Shown here one piece after another: positions 61,735 through 64,000 of a stretch of 64,000 bases of DNA (positions are counted from its first letter, which is position 1; every line of letters begins with the position of its first letter). The DNA lies in the NCBI RefSeq assembly GCF_011604685.1, contig NZ_CP050063.1, positions 6,055,001 to 6,119,000 of the forward strand. Reading direction: 5' to 3'. The notes beneath the pieces were generated by a model. It did no database searches. It was not told where the DNA came from and worked only from the letters and a program-made list of their open reading frames with translations. Source of the DNA: Spirosoma aureum (GTDB lineage: Bacteria > Bacteroidota > Bacteroidia > Cytophagales > Spirosomataceae). The translations under genes and the position numbers were made by a program.

Positions 61735-62733
61735 ATGAAAAAGATAGTCTATTTCGTTCTGCCGGTTTTGGGTACTTTGTTACTCAACGCGGGTTGCCAG
61801 AACAAAGAGGTTGATCCGGGAGCAACGCTCAAAAATGATCTGCTCAAAAAAACGACAGGTCCGGCTGTTGTAGGCGACCGTATTGAATTTGCTTACGCCA
61901 TCGGTACGCTCGATGGCGACCTGAAAGATGTACGTGCCGAAGCGTCTATTACTGGAGGAAAAGGCACAGGGTTTAGCGGTTTTTCCTGGTATACGGATCG
62001 AAGTACGGGTGTCGATAAACCCGTGCAGACAGCCGCCGATACCGTCACCAACGGAGCCGTATCGACCGCAACGATCATCGATGTCAGTAAAAACAAAGCC
62101 GTTACGCTGCGCTACTACTATTACCCATCTGAAGAGGGTAAGGGCAAAGATGTTTCGTTCCGATTTAGCGGTACTTCGTCTACCGGCAAAGAGGTTGCGA
62201 TTCAATCACCGGCTTATCGGATCAGTCGCATGAGCATGAAACGGTCGCTGGTGCTCACTGATGGAGCGAAAGCTTATGTGTCGCTCGCCGATATGGCGGT
62301 TTATTCGAAAGCCGAAGTGGAGCAGAACAATCTGGCCAGCAAAATCGACTTTGTCTATATTTACCGGCCAACGCTTGGTAGTGGCAACTTTGCGTTTGGT
62401 CACGCCTTGGTTGCGCCCTCTAATGCCGATTACCTCAAAGACGTTTCGCTGCCAGCCGGGCTTCCTAAAACACGCACTGCCATCGACAAACGGGTAGATG
62501 TAAAAGATGCACAGCTTCGGAATACAGCCGGTTTTGATGTGTACATCGACGATGTTGATCTGGAACAAACCACGTTCCCCAGCGCGGCAGATTATGCCTA
62601 TGGTCTAGCTGTGGATCAGGGTGCATTCGTTAAAACCGCCGATGGGACCTATGTGGCATATGTGTACGTAAACGCGGTCAATAATACGACGAAAAGTATG
62701 ACAATCAGTATCAAACAGATCAAGCTAAAGTAA
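61735..62733 (+). CDS. Lipoprotein of unknown function in the SusCD operon
   Basis: A 332-residue protein with a lipobox 'LLLNAGC' (Cys21). The body is beta-rich and Gly/Thr-rich, with 'GDRIEFAYAIGTLDGDLKD', 'AVTLRYYYYPSEEGKGKDV' and 'DFVYIYRPTLGSGNFAFGHA'. It looks like the DUF4466-type proteins found in carbohydrate loci, but I am not certain. Its place right after SusC, SusD and another lipoprotein suggests a surface glycan-binding protein. A clear terminator follows, so the lyase gene after it may be expressed partly on its own. Confidence 0.68.
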   Translation: MKKIVYFVLPVLGTLLLNAGCQNKEVDPGATLKNDLLKKTTGPAVVGDRIEFAYAIGTLDGDLKDVRAEASITGGKGTGFSGFSWYTDRSTGVDKPVQTAADTVTNGAVSTATIIDVSKNKAVTLRYYYYPSEEGKGKDVSFRFSGTSSTGKEVAIQSPAYRISRMSMKRSLVLTDGAKAYVSLADMAVYSKAEVEQNNLASKIDFVYIYRPTLGSGNFAFGHALVAPSNADYLKDVSLPAGLPKTRTAIDKRVDVKDAQLRNTAGFDVYIDDVDLEQTTFPSAADYAYGLAVDQGAFVKTADGTYVAYVYVNAVNNTTKSMTISIKQIKLK

Positions 62734-62745
62734 GCCGTTCCTGTA

Positions 62746-62775
62746 TTTTACCGAATGGTTTGCCATTCGGTAAAA
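62746..62775 (+). terminator. Hairpin terminator with U-run
   Basis: Perfect 13-base arms at 62746-62758 and 62763-62775 (TTTTACCGAATGG/CCATTCGGTAAAA) with a 4-base loop, followed by TCGTTTTTAA. Confidence 0.8.
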
Positions 62776-62807
62776 TCGTTTTTAACCCCCTTTACCTGCG
62801 AAGCCCC

Positions 62808-64000
62808 GTGAATAAATTTATAGTATACGGCTTTATTTTTCTTCTTGTTTCAGCTATTGATTCAGTTGCTCAGTCGCTCTCCAAACCGACTACCTTTCTC
62901 CTGAATGCGGATTTTTTACGGACCAATAAAGAAAAAATTAAAGCGGGCGATCAGACGTTGATGCAGGCAGCCAAAAGGTTGATTGCCGATGCGGATAAAA
63001 CACTGAAACATGATACTTATACCGTAACGGCTAAAAGTAAAACCCCGCCCAGTGGCGATAAACACGACTATATGAGTGTGGGGCCGTATTGGTGGCCCGA
63101 TTCGACCAAGCCCAATGGCTTGCCTTACATTCGGAAAGACGGGCAGGTTAATCCAGATCGGTTTGCCATTAATGACGCCACTTATTTGAAGAACTTATGC
63201 GACGATGTTGAGCTGTTGGCCGTGGCTTATTATTTCTCCGATGACGAGAAATACGCCCGCCGTGCCGCCGAATTATTGCGCGTCTGGTTTCTGAATCCAG
63301 CAACCAGAATGAACCCGAATCTGAATTACGGGCAGGCGATTCCGGGCATCACCGATGGCCGGGGCATTGGTCTCATTGACAGTCGGGCCTTTGCGAAGCT
63401 GGCTGATGCCGTTCAATTGCTGCGCGGATCATCGGTTTGGACATCGGGCGATCACGCAGCTTTACAGAATTGGTTTCGGCAGTTCCTGGACTGGATGCTG
63501 ACGAGCCCGATCGGGAAAGACGAAGAAGATGAGCACAACAATCATGGTACTTACTACGACTTCCAGTCGATTGGCCTGGCTCTTTTTACGGACAACAAAA
63601 CCCTGGCCCGCCAGATTATCGAGCAAAAGACCATGAAACGAATTGAGAGTCAGCTAAAGGCCGATGGCAGCCAACCGCATGAGTTGGCCCGTACTCTTTC
63701 CTGGAATTACTCGGTGATGAATTTACAGGGCTTTTTCGGGATTGCCCTTTTGGCAGAAAACGTGCAGATTGACCTATGGAACTACGAAACAGCAACCGGG
63801 AAAAGCCTAAAAAAGGCGTTTCTATGGCTGCTCCCCTACGCCGAAGGAAAAAAAAACTGGGACCATCAGCAAATCAAAGCCATCCATACGGAGGAATTTC
63901 AGCCGTTGGCGACCGTTGCTTCGGCCAAGTATAAAATTGCAGAACCCGCCTTTTCATCAGGTCATCAACAGAAAGAAAACAGCCTTTTTATCCTAACAAA
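62808..64000 (+). CDS. PL38-like polysaccharide lyase, 3' end missing
   Basis: A GTG at 62808 starts MNKFIVYGFIFLLVSAIDSV, a good signal peptide, and the frame is open to the right edge (397 codons). No ATG fits as well. 'GPYWWPDSTKPNGLPYIRKD', 'ATRMNPNLNYGQAIPGITDG', 'EDEHNNHGTYYDFQSIGLAL' and 'PHELARTLSWNYSVMNL' match the lyase at 51020, with the Asn-Asn-His-Gly group conserved. It is therefore a second exported lyase for a uronate polymer, in the rightward operon. It begins 33 bases after a terminator, so partial read-through or its own promoter is needed. Confidence 0.85.
   Translation, partial: MNKFIVYGFIFLLVSAIDSVAQSLSKPTTFLLNADFLRTNKEKIKAGDQTLMQAAKRLIADADKTLKHDTYTVTAKSKTPPSGDKHDYMSVGPYWWPDSTKPNGLPYIRKDGQVNPDRFAINDATYLKNLCDDVELLAVAYYFSDDEKYARRAAELLRVWFLNPATRMNPNLNYGQAIPGITDGRGIGLIDSRAFAKLADAVQLLRGSSVWTSGDHAALQNWFRQFLDWMLTSPIGKDEEDEHNNHGTYYDFQSIGLALFTDNKTLARQIIEQKTMKRIESQLKADGSQPHELARTLSWNYSVMNLQGFFGIALLAENVQIDLWNYETATGKSLKKAFLWLLPYAEGKKNWDHQQIKAIHTEEFQPLATVASAKYKIAEPAFSSGHQQKENSLFILT

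Overview
The window comes from the chromosome of a Bacteroidota bacterium, most likely a Cytophagales member of the Spirosoma type; the genus is a guess. The evidence is three SusC/SusD pairs, a hybrid two-component system of the polysaccharide-utilisation type, Bacteroidota promoter elements (TAnnTTTG), few Shine-Dalgarno sequences and roughly balanced base composition. No tRNA, rRNA, CRISPR array, transposase or phage gene was recognised.

Positions 1-24000 are mostly housekeeping and scattered genes: tyrS (cut by the left edge), queA, a cobalamin adenosyltransferase, ilvE, a fatty-acid hydroxylase/sterol desaturase-type enzyme, a heterodimeric ABC exporter, a hexuronate-type MFS carrier, a large SPFH protein with a repeated N-terminal region, an Omp85-type barrel protein, a sugar carrier with a PfkB kinase, mtgA, an uncharacterised 567-residue protein with a nucleoside-phosphorylase-like C-terminal half, and an NmrA-like reductase. 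Many intergenic gaps hold strong hairpins.

Positions 24150-45375 form a sugar-acid catabolic island. A LacI-family regulator is followed by three enolase-superfamily acid-sugar dehydratases (a GalD-like enzyme, a ManD and a DgoD), two SusC/SusD pairs, a mutarotase-like protein, a PQQ dehydrogenase with an inserted cytochrome c domain, 2-keto-3-deoxygalactonate kinase, KDPGal aldolase and a galactonate-type MFS carrier. All three dehydratases carry twin-arginine leaders, and their catalytic residues have exactly the spacing of the cytosolic enzymes. This suggests that aldoses are oxidised and dehydrated outside the cytoplasm, and that the 2-keto-3-deoxy acid is then imported, phosphorylated and cleaved (De Ley-Doudoroff route). 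Three copies of a LacI-type operator lie before the regulator and before two of the dehydratases.

Positions 45519-64000 form a polysaccharide-utilisation locus for a uronate-containing polymer. It has a 1394-residue hybrid two-component sensor/regulator; a leftward operon of an alginate_lyase-type lipoprotein, a GH2 enzyme, a PL38-like lyase and a GH88 unsaturated-uronyl hydrolase; and a divergent rightward operon of SusC, SusD, two lipoproteins and a second PL38-like lyase cut by the right edge. The shared control region contains a 17-bp direct repeat in helical phase, a candidate binding site for the hybrid regulator.
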